A stretch of DNA of 64,000 bases, taken from contig NZ_JACMYG010000019.1 in NCBI RefSeq assembly GCF_014236655.1, positions 1-64,000 of the forward strand, in the 5' to 3' direction. The notes under the pieces were generated by a model, which was given only the letters and a program-made list of their open reading frames with translations, made no database searches and was not told where the DNA came from. This document shows, one piece after another, positions 42,043-51,176 of this stretch. The translations under genes and the position numbers were made by a program. Origin of the DNA: Pseudomonas kielensis. Its GTDB lineage: Bacteria; Pseudomonadota; Gammaproteobacteria; Pseudomonadales; Pseudomonadaceae. The stretch's first letter is position 1. Every line of letters begins with the position of its first letter.

Positions 42043-42636
42043 TTACAGGGTGAAATCACCCTCGGCTGCCAGTTCGCTCAACGGCCGGCGTGGGCTTGGG
42101 ACTTCCCGGGCTTGCAGGTATTCGGCCAGGGTGGCCTTGTCGCCCAGCTTGCCGATCGCCACGGCAGCATGCAGTGCGTAGCCTTCTGGAATATTCAGTT
42201 CCTTGCGAGTCAGCTCCTGATCGAAGCCGGCCATGCCGTGGGTGTGCCAGCCGCTGATGGACGCTTGCAAGGCCAGGTGGCCCCAGGCCGAGCCGGTGTC
42301 GAAGGTGTGCCACAAGGCCGGGGTTTCGGCATCGGCACCTGGCGCGGTAAAGGTGGTTTTCGAGATCACGATGACCAGCGCCGAAGCGTGCTGGGCCCAA
42401 CCCCGGTTGAACTCATTCAGCAGGCCAAGGAAACGCTCCCAGTTCGGCGTGTCCCGGCGGGCGTATAGAAACCGCCAGGGTTGCGAGTTGTAGGCCGAGG
42501 GCGCCCAGCGTGCCGCTTCAAAGAAACTCAGCAGGGTGGATTCCGGGATGGCTTCACCGGTAAACGCCCGTGGCGACCAGCGCTCGGTGAACTGTGGGTG
42601 GATGGCATATTCGGCAACGCGGGGGTTGGCGCTCAT
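42043..42636 (-). CDS. Nitroreductase family protein
   Basis: The 197-aa protein starts at MSANPRVAEYAIH with AGGAA upstream; a longer frame to 42729 has no support. FMN-binding residues of the family are visible in TERWSPRAFTG and APSAYNSQPWRF, with a C-terminal AVAIGKLGDKATL. The family reduces nitro groups, quinones or enones. It has no linked pathway here. It is divergent from ycgN. Confidence 0.9.
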   Translation of the reverse strand: MSANPRVAEYAIHPQFTERWSPRAFTGEAIPESTLLSFFEAARWAPSAYNSQPWRFLYARRDTPNWERFLGLLNEFNRGWAQHASALVIVISKTTFTAPGADAETPALWHTFDTGSAWGHLALQASISGWHTHGMAGFDQELTRKELNIPEGYALHAAVAIGKLGDKATLAEYLQAREVPSPRRPLSELAAEGDFTL

Positions 42637-42851
42637 GAAAGAGATTCCTGGCAAGGTTGATGAGGGAGCACAGCAACAAAAACCGGGGGCGCACAGTTGG
42701 CTGGGCAGTGGAGTTTTTGCGACCTGCAAAACTACTGCGCCCCGGGAAAACTGACAAGCACTGGCGTACCGGCAGTCGCCAGCGCTTGGCCCGCGGGGGC
42801 TGGGGCACTAGACTGGCGGCCTTTTCTACCGCTGATGCAGATGCTCGAACC

Positions 42852-43301
42852 ATGGCCGCCAAAGTTGAACCGTTCTGGATACGCAAGACCCTCGCCCAAC
42901 TCGACCAGCAGGAGTGGGAGTCGTTGTGCGATGGCTGTGGCCTGTGCTGCCTGCAAAAGCTTGAGGATGAAGACGACAACAGCGTCTATTACACGCGGAT
43001 CGCCTGCAAATTGCTGGACCTCAAGACCTGCCAGTGCACCGACTACCCGAACCGCCGCGAATCGGTGCCAGACTGCATCCAGCTGACGCCGGGAAAGGCC
43101 GATGAGTTCAAGTGGTTGCCGCCTACCTGCGGTTATCGCCTGGTCAGTGAAGGCAAGGACTTGCCGCTCTGGCATCACCTGGTGTGCGGCGATCGCGACG
43201 CGGTGCACCATGAGCGAATCTCCCAATCCGGGCGCATGCTCGCCGAGGGCAGTGTGGCCGAGGATGATTGGGAAGATCATCTGATTTTCCGCGCAGGTTA
43301 A
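42852..43301 (+). CDS. ycgN: YcgN family Cys-cluster protein
   Basis: The 149-aa protein has the Cys-rich motif CDGCGLCCLQKLEDED near residue 25 and further Cys in ACKLLDLKTCQCTDYP, VPDC and PTCGYR, consistent with metal binding as in the UPF0153/UPF0260 group. The ATG at 42852 is set by family length; the longer frame upstream is not conserved-looking. The function of the family is unknown. The next gene follows by 39 bases. Confidence 0.88.
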   Translation: MAAKVEPFWIRKTLAQLDQQEWESLCDGCGLCCLQKLEDEDDNSVYYTRIACKLLDLKTCQCTDYPNRRESVPDCIQLTPGKADEFKWLPPTCGYRLVSEGKDLPLWHHLVCGDRDAVHHERISQSGRMLAEGSVAEDDWEDHLIFRAG

Positions 43302-43340
43302 GCGCCGCGCGTTGTCCAAGTGAATCACGAAGGAGTGTGT

Positions 43341-44564
43341 ATGGCTGTGCGCTTGCCATTGGCATTGTCGCTGCTGGTGCTGAGTTCATCGGTGTGGGCG
43401 GCCAAGAAGGTCGATCTGGACTACCACGTGCGCCTGCTGCCGCAAAGCGACCAGGCCGAAGTGCGCCTGACCCTGGCCCAGGGCTCGGCGGTGCGCAGCC
43501 TGGATTTCGATCTGGCGGACGGCAGCCGATACAGCGATTTCAAGGCCGACGGCCAGTGGCAATTGACCCCGGGCAAAGCTGTGCGCGGGGTCTGGCGACC
43601 CGCTGCCGACAAAGCCAGCCTGACCTACCGAGTGCGAATCAGCCAGGCGCGCAAGAACACCACCTTCGAGACTCGCATGACGCCGAGCTGGGCCTTGATG
43701 CGCGGTGATGACCTGGTGCCGGCAGCGCGCCTGGATCAACAGGATGGCATCGAGCTGGTGTCGCGCCTGGCGTTCGAATTGCCGGCGGGCTGGAAAAGCA
43801 TCGAGACGGCCTGGCCGCGCATCGGCAAGAACCGCTTTCGCATCGACAACGTTTCCCGACTGTTTGACCGGCCCACCGGCTGGATGCTCGCCGGCAACCT
43901 GGGAACGCGCCGGACCCGCCTGGGCGAGACCCAAGTCACGGTTGCCTCGCCACGCGGGCAGGGCATGCGCCGCATGGACGTGCTGACCCTGCTGACGTTC
44001 GTCTGGCCGCAGGTACAGGCGCTGTACCCTCGGCACCCGGGCAAGCTGCTGATCGTCGGCGCCACCGACCCGATGTGGCGCGGCAGCACCGCCGGGCACG
44101 AGTCAATCTACCTGCACAGCCGTCTGCCGTTGATCAGCGAAAGCGGCAACAGTCCGTTGCTGCGTGAGCTGGCGCAGATGTTTGCGCGGATCAGCGACGA
44201 AGAGCGCAGTGACTGGATCAGCGAAGGATTTGCCGAGTACTACGCCATCGAACTGCTGCGCCGGGCTGGCGGCATGAGTGATGAGCGCTATCAGATGCTG
44301 GGAAACAACCTGGCCAAGGCCGGCCATGGGGTCAGCAGCCTGCGGGGCGAACAGGCCAACCCGGCCCAGGTGGCCAGGGCGGTATTGCTGATGCAGGAGT
44401 TGGATCGCGAGATTCGCCTGAAAACCCGCAACAAGCGCTCACTCGACGACATGCTCCGCGGCGCCATGCACCTGGAGCGGGTCAGCACCCAGGAGTTCGT
44501 GGCACTGGCCGAAAGCATCATCGGCGAGCCCTCGAAGGTCCTGGGGAGCGAGTTGTTGCACTAG
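43341..44564 (+). CDS. Secreted M61-like peptidase homolog with degenerate zinc site
   Basis: The 407-aa protein starts at the ATG at 43341, set by AAGGAG. It has a signal peptide (cut near VWA-AK), so it should be periplasmic or secreted. The C-terminal part has the gluzincin layout of M61/M1 aminopeptidases, with WISEGFAEYYAIELL around Glu295. However, the HExxH zinc motif is replaced by R275-E276-L-A-Q279 in LLRELAQMF. Both zinc-binding His are thus lost while the Glu positions remain, so catalysis as a metallopeptidase is unlikely. The N-terminal half (about 25-200) looks beta-rich. A binding or scaffold role is possible. The gene is probably in an operon with ycgN. Confidence 0.75.
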   Translation: MAVRLPLALSLLVLSSSVWAAKKVDLDYHVRLLPQSDQAEVRLTLAQGSAVRSLDFDLADGSRYSDFKADGQWQLTPGKAVRGVWRPAADKASLTYRVRISQARKNTTFETRMTPSWALMRGDDLVPAARLDQQDGIELVSRLAFELPAGWKSIETAWPRIGKNRFRIDNVSRLFDRPTGWMLAGNLGTRRTRLGETQVTVASPRGQGMRRMDVLTLLTFVWPQVQALYPRHPGKLLIVGATDPMWRGSTAGHESIYLHSRLPLISESGNSPLLRELAQMFARISDEERSDWISEGFAEYYAIELLRRAGGMSDERYQMLGNNLAKAGHGVSSLRGEQANPAQVARAVLLMQELDREIRLKTRNKRSLDDMLRGAMHLERVSTQEFVALAESIIGEPSKVLGSELLH

Positions 44565-44582
44565 CGCATGGGTCGCGGGGTT

Positions 44583-44954
44583 CTACGCCCCGGCCTTGGG
44601 TGACTTCAACGAGTCGTTAGCGGTCGCGGTGTGGGTCGCGGCCTCGGCATTGGCCTTGAGGGTTTTCAGGTCTTCACCGGCCCGTTCGATTTTCGCGCGG
44701 ACGTTGTCCAGGTCCTGGCGGCTTTTTTCCAGGAAGCTTTTTGCCGAGCTATGGCCGGTGATGCCCCGCGCCAGGGCGACGCCACCGAGCGCCACCTGGA
44801 TCAGGCCGAACACGCCGCCACGGCGCAGGCCCTTGCCCACCATTACCACGCCACCCGCCAGCGAGCCGATACGCTCCCAGCCTTGCACATTTTGGGTCGG
44901 CTGGGTCTGGAAGGGAGTGGAGTTGATACGTTCTACGCGTTTGAGTTCGTTCAT
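44583..44954 (-). CDS. YgaP-like membrane protein (DUF2892-like), 123 aa
   Basis: The start at MNELKRVERINST is chosen over the ATG directly before it because GAGGAG is seven bases upstream. Two hydrophobic segments (about 30-50 and 50-72, in GSLAGGVVMVGKGL and GGVFGLIQVALGGVALARGI) form a hairpin in the membrane, followed by a soluble coiled-coil tail (about 75-123). The membrane hairpin resembles the YgaP/DUF2892 type. Function is unknown. It is convergent with the M61-like gene. Confidence 0.75.
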   Translation of the reverse strand: MNELKRVERINSTPFQTQPTQNVQGWERIGSLAGGVVMVGKGLRRGGVFGLIQVALGGVALARGITGHSSAKSFLEKSRQDLDNVRAKIERAGEDLKTLKANAEAATHTATANDSLKSPKAGA

Positions 44955-45032
44955 CATCTGTCTCCTCAAGGGGCAATGGATACAAAACTGACTGCGCCAG
45001 GGCTCGAGTCGTTCCGTCGGGCGTGGGGCCGA

Positions 45033-45503
45033 TCAGCGGAATTTTGGTCCGGAGCGGGTATTCAGGCCCTTGGCCATGCGGTCGTACAGCACCACGTTGA
45101 CGGTGGCAGCCAGGTTCATGCAGCCGGTGGTGGGAATGTAGACCACGTCTTCGCACCAGTCGCGGATCTCTTTGTCCAGCGACCCGTCTTCGGGGCCGAA
45201 GATGTACAGCGCGCGGTCCGGGTGGGTGTACTCGGGCAGCGAGCGGGCGCCTTCCACCAGTTCGACCGCAACCGGGACGCAGCCCAGCGGGAGGATTTTT
45301 TTCAGGTCGTCGATGCCGATCAGCGGAATGTCGTAGTGCACGCGCTTGGTGTCGGTGACGAAGTCGGCGGCGCGTTCATAGCGCTTGCCGGTGTAGAACA
45401 CCGACGCCACGCCATAACAGCCAGCGGCGCGCATCACCGAGCCAACGTTCTCCGGTGATTTGGGGTTATACAAACCAATGCAGCTGTACCGTTTGTCTGC
45501 CAC
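45033..45503 (-). CDS. SpoU/TrmH family RNA 2'-O-methyltransferase
   Basis: The 156-aa protein starts at a GTG (GTG-GCA-GAC) after GAAGGCAC; the frame upstream to 45596 is not family-like. The SPOUT motifs are NPKSPENVGSVMRAAG (motif 1), YIFGPEDGSLDKE (motif 2) and IPTTGCMNLAATVNVVLYDR (motif 3, first 20 residues). The enzyme should methylate a ribose in tRNA or rRNA. The exact site cannot be told from sequence, and it is not clearly TrmL (YibK). Confidence 0.88.
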   Translation of the reverse strand: MADKRYSCIGLYNPKSPENVGSVMRAAGCYGVASVFYTGKRYERAADFVTDTKRVHYDIPLIGIDDLKKILPLGCVPVAVELVEGARSLPEYTHPDRALYIFGPEDGSLDKEIRDWCEDVVYIPTTGCMNLAATVNVVLYDRMAKGLNTRSGPKFR

Positions 45504-45593
45504 GAGCGGGGTGCCTTCGGGAAAAAGAGGGCGATTATACGGGGAATGGGGGAGGGTGTCTGATTTGCGGATTGCTGGTGTTTGCGGCATCAC

Positions 45594-45625
45594 CATCGCG
45601 AGCAGACGGAGCGCTGCTCGCGATG
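45594..45625. repeat. Perfect REP palindrome
   Basis: CATCGCGAGCAG (45594-45605) is repeated in inverted form as CTGCTCGCGATG (45614-45625) around an 8-base loop. It lies between the minus-strand yajD and RNA methyltransferase genes. Confidence 0.85.
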
Positions 45626-45636
45626 AAGCAACCTTT

Positions 45637-46008
45637 TCAATCGTCTTTTTTCATCAACCCAGCCAGCGCGGCAAACGGGTTGTGGGTCGCCTTGGCGATT
45701 TTCGGGGTGCTCAGGGAGCCTTCGCTGAAGTACTGCTGGTCGGTGTAGCGCGAGTGTTCGTTGTCGTGGCAATACAGGCACAACAGCTCCCAGTTGGAAC
45801 CGTCCTGCGGGTTGTTGTCGTGGTTGTGGTCGCGGTGGTGCACGGTCAGCTCGCTCAGGCGCTTGCCAGAGAACTCGCGGGTGCAGCGCCCGCAGACGTG
45901 CGGATACATCTTGAGGGCCTTGTCGCGGTAACCCATTTCCTTGTCGCGCTGGTTGTCAGCGAGGATTCGGTCCAGTTTCGAGGTGTTGGTTGGGGTGGAC
46001 GAACTCAT
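45637..46008 (-). CDS. yajD: HNH family nuclease YajD
   Basis: The 123-aa protein has the HNH core LTVHHRDHNHDNNPQDGSNW and LLCLYCHDNEHSR, with two zinc-binding Cys pairs (CGRC and CLYC). The YajD family of stand-alone HNH proteins is common in gammaproteobacteria; its target is not known. It lies downstream of the spermidine-synthase-like gene on the minus strand. Confidence 0.9.
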   Translation of the reverse strand: MSSSTPTNTSKLDRILADNQRDKEMGYRDKALKMYPHVCGRCTREFSGKRLSELTVHHRDHNHDNNPQDGSNWELLCLYCHDNEHSRYTDQQYFSEGSLSTPKIAKATHNPFAALAGLMKKDD

Positions 46009-46056
46009 GGGTTCACCTTTGTAGAAGACGAATGACGGTTATCAGCAGAGTTTAGC

Positions 46057-46743
46057 TCAGCCCTTGAGCTTCTCGGCAATCCAGATGGTGTGGCGTGTGC
46101 CCTTGTTGCCATGGGCGAACACCTGCACCTCTTCGGCCTTGAAGCCGGCTTTTTTCAGTTTGTCGGAAAACTGCCGGTCGGCACTGGCCGACCACACGGC
46201 CAGCACGCCCTTGGGGCGCAGGGCCTTGGCGCAGGCGGCCAGGCCACCGGCGGAGTACAGCCAGCTGTTGGCTTTCTGGGTCAGGCCTTCGGGGCCGTTG
46301 TCGACGTCGAGCATGATCGCGTCGAAGCCCTGGGGTTCGGCCTGCAGGACCTTGGCCACGTCTTCCATGCGGATCACTGTGCGCGGGTCCAGTAGCGGCT
46401 TGCCGGCTTTCTCGCCCAGCGGGCCACGGTTCCACTCCACCACCCCCGGCACCAGCTCGGCGACCACCACTTGCGCACTCTTGCCCAGGTGCTTGAGCGC
46501 CGAGGCGAGGGTGAAGCCCATGCCCAGGCCGCCGATCAGCACACGTGAGTTCGGTCGACCGGCGACTTTGCGGCAGGGAATCTCTGCCAGGGCATCTTCA
46601 GAGCCGTGCATGCGGGTGTTCATCAGTTGCCCGCCATCGCCGCCCTGGATCTTGATGACGAAATCTTCGCCGTACTCGAACAGGCACAGGGCTCCGCCGT
46701 TTTCGGGGATTGGGGTGGTGTCGAGCAGAACGAAACGTTTCAT
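46057..46743 (-). CDS. Spermidine-synthase-like protein
   Basis: The 228-aa protein starts at MKRFVLLDTTPIPENGG; a longer frame to 46815 has no ribosome site. It has the Rossmann SAM-binding shape with VLIGGLGMGFTLAS (motif I) and AELVPGVVEWN (acidic motif), then FDAIMLDVDNGPEG. It lacks the usual N-terminal beta-strand domain of SpeE, so polyamine synthesis is not assured. Such proteins are often annotated as spermidine-synthase-like without known substrate. Confidence 0.82.
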   Translation of the reverse strand: MKRFVLLDTTPIPENGGALCLFEYGEDFVIKIQGGDGGQLMNTRMHGSEDALAEIPCRKVAGRPNSRVLIGGLGMGFTLASALKHLGKSAQVVVAELVPGVVEWNRGPLGEKAGKPLLDPRTVIRMEDVAKVLQAEPQGFDAIMLDVDNGPEGLTQKANSWLYSAGGLAACAKALRPKGVLAVWSASADRQFSDKLKKAGFKAEEVQVFAHGNKGTRHTIWIAEKLKG

Positions 46744-46836
46744 GGGAATCTCATTGGGAAAACTGGCATTGATCAGGGCATTCTTGCGCGGTTGGGAGTA
46801 GCCTTGAAGCATCAAGCAAGGGCAATGGAGCCATTG

Positions 46837-47127
46837 ATGAAGCGCACCATTCTAACGGTCATTGTGCTGGCCGCGCTCTCGATTAGTGCGGGTCACGCGC
46901 AAGAGTTGCAGGCAATCCCGGTCACACCTTCGGCGGCTCCCGGCTCACCCGGCACCGCAACCCCCACGCCCTACCCACAGATCACCCCCACGCCAGTGCC
47001 CAAGGCCGGCAGTGGCAGCAGCCGTGAGCTACTGCTGCCGCCTATCGAAAAGCCCAATCCACCCAAGGACCAGACCTTGCCGGGGCTGGAACCAACCCCG
47101 GCAAAGAGCAAGACCCCGGGCGGTTGA
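46837..47127 (+). CDS. Small secreted Pro-rich protein
   Basis: The 96-aa protein starts at MKRTILTVIVL, with GGAG six bases upstream, and a signal peptide cut near SAGHA-QE. The mature part is Pro/Thr/Ser-rich (PGSPGTATPTPYPQITPTPV) and low complexity, perhaps a cell-envelope linker. It lacks a lipobox and any known domain. It is convergent with the oligopeptidase B gene. Confidence 0.65.
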   Translation: MKRTILTVIVLAALSISAGHAQELQAIPVTPSAAPGSPGTATPTPYPQITPTPVPKAGSGSSRELLLPPIEKPNPPKDQTLPGLEPTPAKSKTPGG

Positions 47128-47144
47128 AACGCCGATAGGGCGTC

Positions 47145-49199
47145 TCAGGCGATCCCCAATACCTTGAACACAAAGGCGTATTCCAGGGCCACGTCGCGCA
47201 GGCCCTGGTAGCGCCCGCTCATGCCGCCGTGCCCGGCACCCAGTTCGGTCTTGAGCAGCAACAGGTTGTCGTCGGTCTTGGTCACCCGCAGTTTCGCCAC
47301 CCACTTGGCCGCTTCCCAGTACTGCACGCGGCTGTCGTTGTAGCCGGCGATCACCAGGGTTGCCGGGTAAGCTTGCGCGCGGACGTTTTCGTAAGGGGCG
47401 TAGGCCTTGATCCGTGCATGGACCTCGGGCTCCTGCGGGTTGCCCCACTCGTCGTATTCGGTGACGGTCAGCGGCAGGTCCGGGTCGAGCATGGTGTTGA
47501 GCACGTCGACAAAGGGCACTTCGGCAATGGCCGCGGCGAACAGCTCCGGGCGCTGGTTGAGCACCGCGCCGATCAGCAGGCCGCCGGCGCTGCCACCGCT
47601 GATCGCCAGTTGCGCCGCGCTGGTGAAGCCGTGGGCGATCAGGTGTTCGGCGCAGGCGATGAAGTCATCGAAGCTGTTCTGCTTGTGTTCCTGCTTGCCG
47701 GCGCGGTACCAGGCCTCGCCCAGCTCACCGCCGCCGCGCACATGGGCGATGGCAAAGGCCACGCCACGGTCGAGCAGGCTCAGGCGCGCATGGGAGAACC
47801 ACGGGTCGAGGCTTTCACCGTAGGCACCGTAGCCATAGAGGTAGAGCGGGGTCGGCTGACCGAGCATCTCCCGCTTGACCACCAGGCTGATCGGCACCTG
47901 GGTGCCATCCGGGGCCGTCGCCCACAGGCGCTGGCTGACGTAGGCGTCGGCATCGAATGGGCCGAGCACCGGGGTTTCCTTGAGGACTTGCTGCGCGCCG
48001 CTGGCCAGTTCCAGCTGCCGGACCTGGGCCGGACGATTCAGCGCTTCATAACGCAGGCGGATTCTGTCGCTGACAAACTCCAGGCTGTTCTGCACATACA
48101 GGCTGTAGGCCGCGTCCGGCAGTTGCACGCGATACGTCGGCAGGCCCTGTGGGTGCACCTCGATTATCGGCAAGCCGCCGATCCGCAGGCTCAGGGTCAT
48201 GGCGCTGGCGTTCAGGCTCAGGCCTTCGAACATCACCTCGTCACTGTGGGGGATCAGGTTCTGCCACTGGGACTCGCTCGGCACTCGCCCGGTGTCCGGG
48301 GCCTGGTACAGGGCGAAGTTGATGCCATCGCGGTTGGTGCGGATCAGCCAGCTCCATTGGCCGTCGAGCAGGCCATGGTCGACGTCGTATTCATGGTCTT
48401 CGACCCGCGGCGCCAGGCAGCTGAAGGCTTGCTGCGGCTGCGATGCGTCGAGAGCCCAGACTTCACTGGTGGTCTTGCTGCCCAGCGACAGCAGCAATTG
48501 GCGCTCGGAGCTGGCGCGGTAGCAGTGCAGGAAAAAACGCCCGTCCGGCTCATGGAACACTTCTTCGGCGGCGGTGCCGTCCAGGCGGTAGCGGTACAGC
48601 TTGTGCGGGCGATGGGTGTCGTCGAGCTCGGCGAAAAACAGCGTCAGGCTGTCGTTGGCCCAGGTCATGCTGCCGTCGCAGTCCTCGAACGCAAGCTCGC
48701 TGACCTTGCCGCTGGCCAGTTCCTTGACGAACAGGGTGTAAACCTCCTCGCCCGTGGTGTCCAGGCTGTAGGCCAGGCGCTGGTGGTCGGGGCTGATGCT
48801 GAAGGCACCCAGGGAGAAAAAGCCGCCATTGGCCAGCACGTTGGGGTCCAGCAGCAACTCTTCGGCGCTTTCATCGACCTGCAGGCCGTCATCGGCCGGG
48901 CGCGGGCAGCGGTAATGCCGGGCGTACTCGTCACCGGCGGTGGTGCGGGTGTAGTACAGGTACGGACCCCAAGGGGAGGGCAGCGACAGGTCGGTTTCCA
49001 GAATCCGTCCCTTGATTTCGTTGAACAGGTTTTCCCGCAGCTCAGCCTGGTCGGCCAGCATGGCCTCCTGGTAGGCGTTTTCGGCCTTGAGGTAGTCGAG
49101 CACGGGCGCCGTGTCCCGTTCCTGCAGCCAGGCGTACGGGTCATTCCCGTCGGCCTTGTGGGCAATCGGGGCGCTGCTGGCGTGGGCGGAGTGGGGCAT
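47145..49199 (-). CDS. ptrB: Oligopeptidase B (S9 family)
   Basis: The 684-aa protein starts at MPHSAHASSAPIAH; upstream residues to 49235 are not supported. An N-terminal beta-propeller (about 70-400) is followed by the alpha/beta hydrolase domain with the Ser nucleophile in ISGGSAGGLLIG and the His in GAGHGGMSGR, and the Asp region in VIAGYNDSRVQY. It cuts after Lys and Arg in short peptides in the cytoplasm. It is divergent from the membrane protein gene that follows. Confidence 0.93.
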   Translation of the reverse strand: MPHSAHASSAPIAHKADGNDPYAWLQERDTAPVLDYLKAENAYQEAMLADQAELRENLFNEIKGRILETDLSLPSPWGPYLYYTRTTAGDEYARHYRCPRPADDGLQVDESAEELLLDPNVLANGGFFSLGAFSISPDHQRLAYSLDTTGEEVYTLFVKELASGKVSELAFEDCDGSMTWANDSLTLFFAELDDTHRPHKLYRYRLDGTAAEEVFHEPDGRFFLHCYRASSERQLLLSLGSKTTSEVWALDASQPQQAFSCLAPRVEDHEYDVDHGLLDGQWSWLIRTNRDGINFALYQAPDTGRVPSESQWQNLIPHSDEVMFEGLSLNASAMTLSLRIGGLPIIEVHPQGLPTYRVQLPDAAYSLYVQNSLEFVSDRIRLRYEALNRPAQVRQLELASGAQQVLKETPVLGPFDADAYVSQRLWATAPDGTQVPISLVVKREMLGQPTPLYLYGYGAYGESLDPWFSHARLSLLDRGVAFAIAHVRGGGELGEAWYRAGKQEHKQNSFDDFIACAEHLIAHGFTSAAQLAISGGSAGGLLIGAVLNQRPELFAAAIAEVPFVDVLNTMLDPDLPLTVTEYDEWGNPQEPEVHARIKAYAPYENVRAQAYPATLVIAGYNDSRVQYWEAAKWVAKLRVTKTDDNLLLLKTELGAGHGGMSGRYQGLRDVALEYAFVFKVLGIA

Positions 49200-49308
49200 G
49201 GGCGGTTCTCGACGAGTGTGCAAAAAGGGCTTCACGGACAGCGTTGCAGCCTGATCAGTGAAAAGCCGTTATCATAAGCGCCTCTTTGCCTGCCATGCCA
49301 TGGACACC

Positions 49309-49797
49309 ATGACCGAGAACGACTATCTGATCGCTTGGGGCCTTTACGCCTTTGCCGCTTTGGGCTGCCTGTTGGTGTGGATGCGCATGACCCGCTGGAT
49401 GTGGCGCTACCTGCGTGAGCCGCTGCGCCTGATCGTGGCGGTGCTGCTGTTCAGCCCGACCATCATCGACCCGGTAAAGGAAAAATTCGCCCCGGCCATC
49501 GCCATTACCGCCCTGGACCTGCTGTTCAAGGTCGGCAACAACGCCTGGCGCGCGATCTCCGACCTGTTCATGTACGGCATCATCGCCCTCGGGTTGTACC
49601 TGGTGTTCGTGCTGATCCGCCTGCCGATCGAACGTGCCGCCAAGGCGCGCAAGCAGCAGTCCGCTGCCGCCCAGGCCGCGGCCCAGGCGGCTGATCCCGA
49701 TGACGACCAACCCTTCGGCGGGGCGGGTGATGATCGTTATGGTCGCCCCCCTGTGCCGAGCAATCCCCAGCGTTCGCGAGTCGAACCCCGTCTCTGA
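49309..49797 (+). CDS. Conserved membrane protein, 162 aa
   Basis: The start at MTENDYLIAWGLY is one of two in-frame ATGs; one at 49300 would add three residues, and neither has a strong ribosome site. Four hydrophobic segments (about 5-25, 40-58, 65-80 and 90-110) are followed by a charged, Ala/Pro-rich cytoplasmic tail (about 115-162). I recognise it as a Pseudomonas hypothetical protein without known function. It lies 29 bases before the amidotransferase gene, probably in one unit with the next two genes. Confidence 0.8.
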   Translation: MTENDYLIAWGLYAFAALGCLLVWMRMTRWMWRYLREPLRLIVAVLLFSPTIIDPVKEKFAPAIAITALDLLFKVGNNAWRAISDLFMYGIIALGLYLVFVLIRLPIERAAKARKQQSAAAQAAAQAADPDDDQPFGGAGDDRYGRPPVPSNPQRSRVEPRL

Positions 49798-49826
49798 CAG
49801 CCCTGCATTGAAGCGAGAGTCCCGGC

Positions 49827-50603
49827 ATGTGTGAGTTATTGGGCATGAGCGCCAATGTCCCGACCGATATCGTGTTCAGCTTCACCGGGCTGATGCAGCG
49901 CGGCGGGCGCACCGGTCCGCACCGCGATGGCTGGGGCATCGCCTTTTACGAAGGCCGTGGCCTGCGTCTGTTCCAGGACCCGGCGGCGAGTTGTGATTCG
50001 CAGGTCGCGCAACTGGTGCAGCGTTATCCGATCAAGAGCGAAGTGGTGATCGGCCATATCCGCCAGGCCAACGTCGGCAAGGTCTGCCTGTCCAACACCC
50101 ACCCGTTCGTGCGTGAGTTGTGGGGGCGCAACTGGTGTTTTGCCCATAACGGCCAGCTCGCCGAGTTCCAGCCGACGGCCAGTTTTTATCGGCCGGTGGG
50201 CGATACCGACAGCGAAGCGGCGTTCTGCGATTTGCTCAACCGCGTGCGCGAGGCCTTCCCCGAGCCGGTGGAGGTCGAGCAGTTGCTGCCCAGCCTGGTG
50301 GCCGCTTGCGCCGAGTACCGCAGCAAGGGCGTGTTCAACTGCCTGCTGAGCGACGGTGACTGGCTGTTCTGCTATTGCTCCACCAAGCTGGCACAGATCA
50401 CCCGCCGCGCCCCTTTTGGCCCGGCGCGCCTGAAGGACGTGGACGTGATCGTCGACTTCCAGGCCGAGACCACCCCCAATGATGTGGTGACCGTGATCGC
50501 CACCGAACCGTTGACCGAAAACGAAACCTGGACCCGCTACGAACCGGGCCAATGGAGCCTGTGGCGGCGCGGCGAATGCGTCAGCCACGGCCAGACCGAA
50601 TAG
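49827..50603 (+). CDS. Class II glutamine amidotransferase (YafJ-like)
   Basis: The 258-aa protein begins MCELLGMSANVPTDIVFSF with the N-terminal nucleophile Cys2 after Met removal. The glutamine-site motifs are RTGPHRDGWGIAFY, VIGHIRQANVG and FAHNGQLAEF. It has no synthetase domain, so the amidation partner is unknown. It is followed by a DUF2937-type gene after 12 bases. Confidence 0.9.
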   Translation: MCELLGMSANVPTDIVFSFTGLMQRGGRTGPHRDGWGIAFYEGRGLRLFQDPAASCDSQVAQLVQRYPIKSEVVIGHIRQANVGKVCLSNTHPFVRELWGRNWCFAHNGQLAEFQPTASFYRPVGDTDSEAAFCDLLNRVREAFPEPVEVEQLLPSLVAACAEYRSKGVFNCLLSDGDWLFCYCSTKLAQITRRAPFGPARLKDVDVIVDFQAETTPNDVVTVIATEPLTENETWTRYEPGQWSLWRRGECVSHGQTE

Positions 50604-50615
50604 GGATCCGCCGCT

Positions 50616-51158
50616 ATGTTGCTCAGTTATGTGCGTCTGGTGTTGTTTGCCATCGGCCTGTTGGTGGGCGTCCAGGTGCCAGGTTTCATCAATGACTACG
50701 CCAAGCGGGTCGAAGCCCACCTGATCGAGTCGCAGACCGGCCTGCAGGGGTTCCAGAACACTGCCGAGCAGTTCTTCAAGGGCGACCTGCAAGCGCTGGT
50801 GGCCCACTACCGCGCCAGCGAAGACCCGATCTTTCGCAGCGACGCCGACAGCCTGAACACCTTGCTCACCCGCCAGGTGGCGTTGGACAAGCAATTCCAG
50901 GCCATGCAAGGCCCGTGGTACATCCGCGTCCTGCAAGTGGCGCTGGCGGCCGACCCGGACATTCGCAAGGAGACCTGGAACGGCTACAGCTACCAGATCC
51001 TGCTGACCCCCGAAGCCATGGCCTGGGGCCTGGGCGGGGCGATGTTGCTGTCGTTCGGCCTGGAATGCCTGTTCCGCCTGATCGACTGGGTGGTGCTGGG
51101 CGGCAAGCGCCTGCGCCAGAGCCGGCCGATCGAAGAGCGGGATTTGCGCGGGCTGTAA
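50616..51158 (+). CDS. DUF2937 family membrane protein
   Basis: The 180-aa protein has an N-terminal membrane segment (LVLFAIGLLVGVQVPGF), a soluble helical part with FQNTAEQFFKGDLQALV, and a C-terminal membrane segment (AMAWGLGGAMLLSFGLECLF). This two-ended layout matches DUF2937. Function is unknown. It ends the run of three plus-strand genes from 49309. Confidence 0.85.
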   Translation: MLLSYVRLVLFAIGLLVGVQVPGFINDYAKRVEAHLIESQTGLQGFQNTAEQFFKGDLQALVAHYRASEDPIFRSDADSLNTLLTRQVALDKQFQAMQGPWYIRVLQVALAADPDIRKETWNGYSYQILLTPEAMAWGLGGAMLLSFGLECLFRLIDWVVLGGKRLRQSRPIEERDLRGL

Positions 51159-51176
51159 TGCCGAAGTCAAACCGAT

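Noticed and set aside
47229..49277. 682-aa plus-strand frame opposite oligopeptidase B
   Set aside because: It is a shadow; the minus-strand S9 enzyme has its full catalytic triad and family length.
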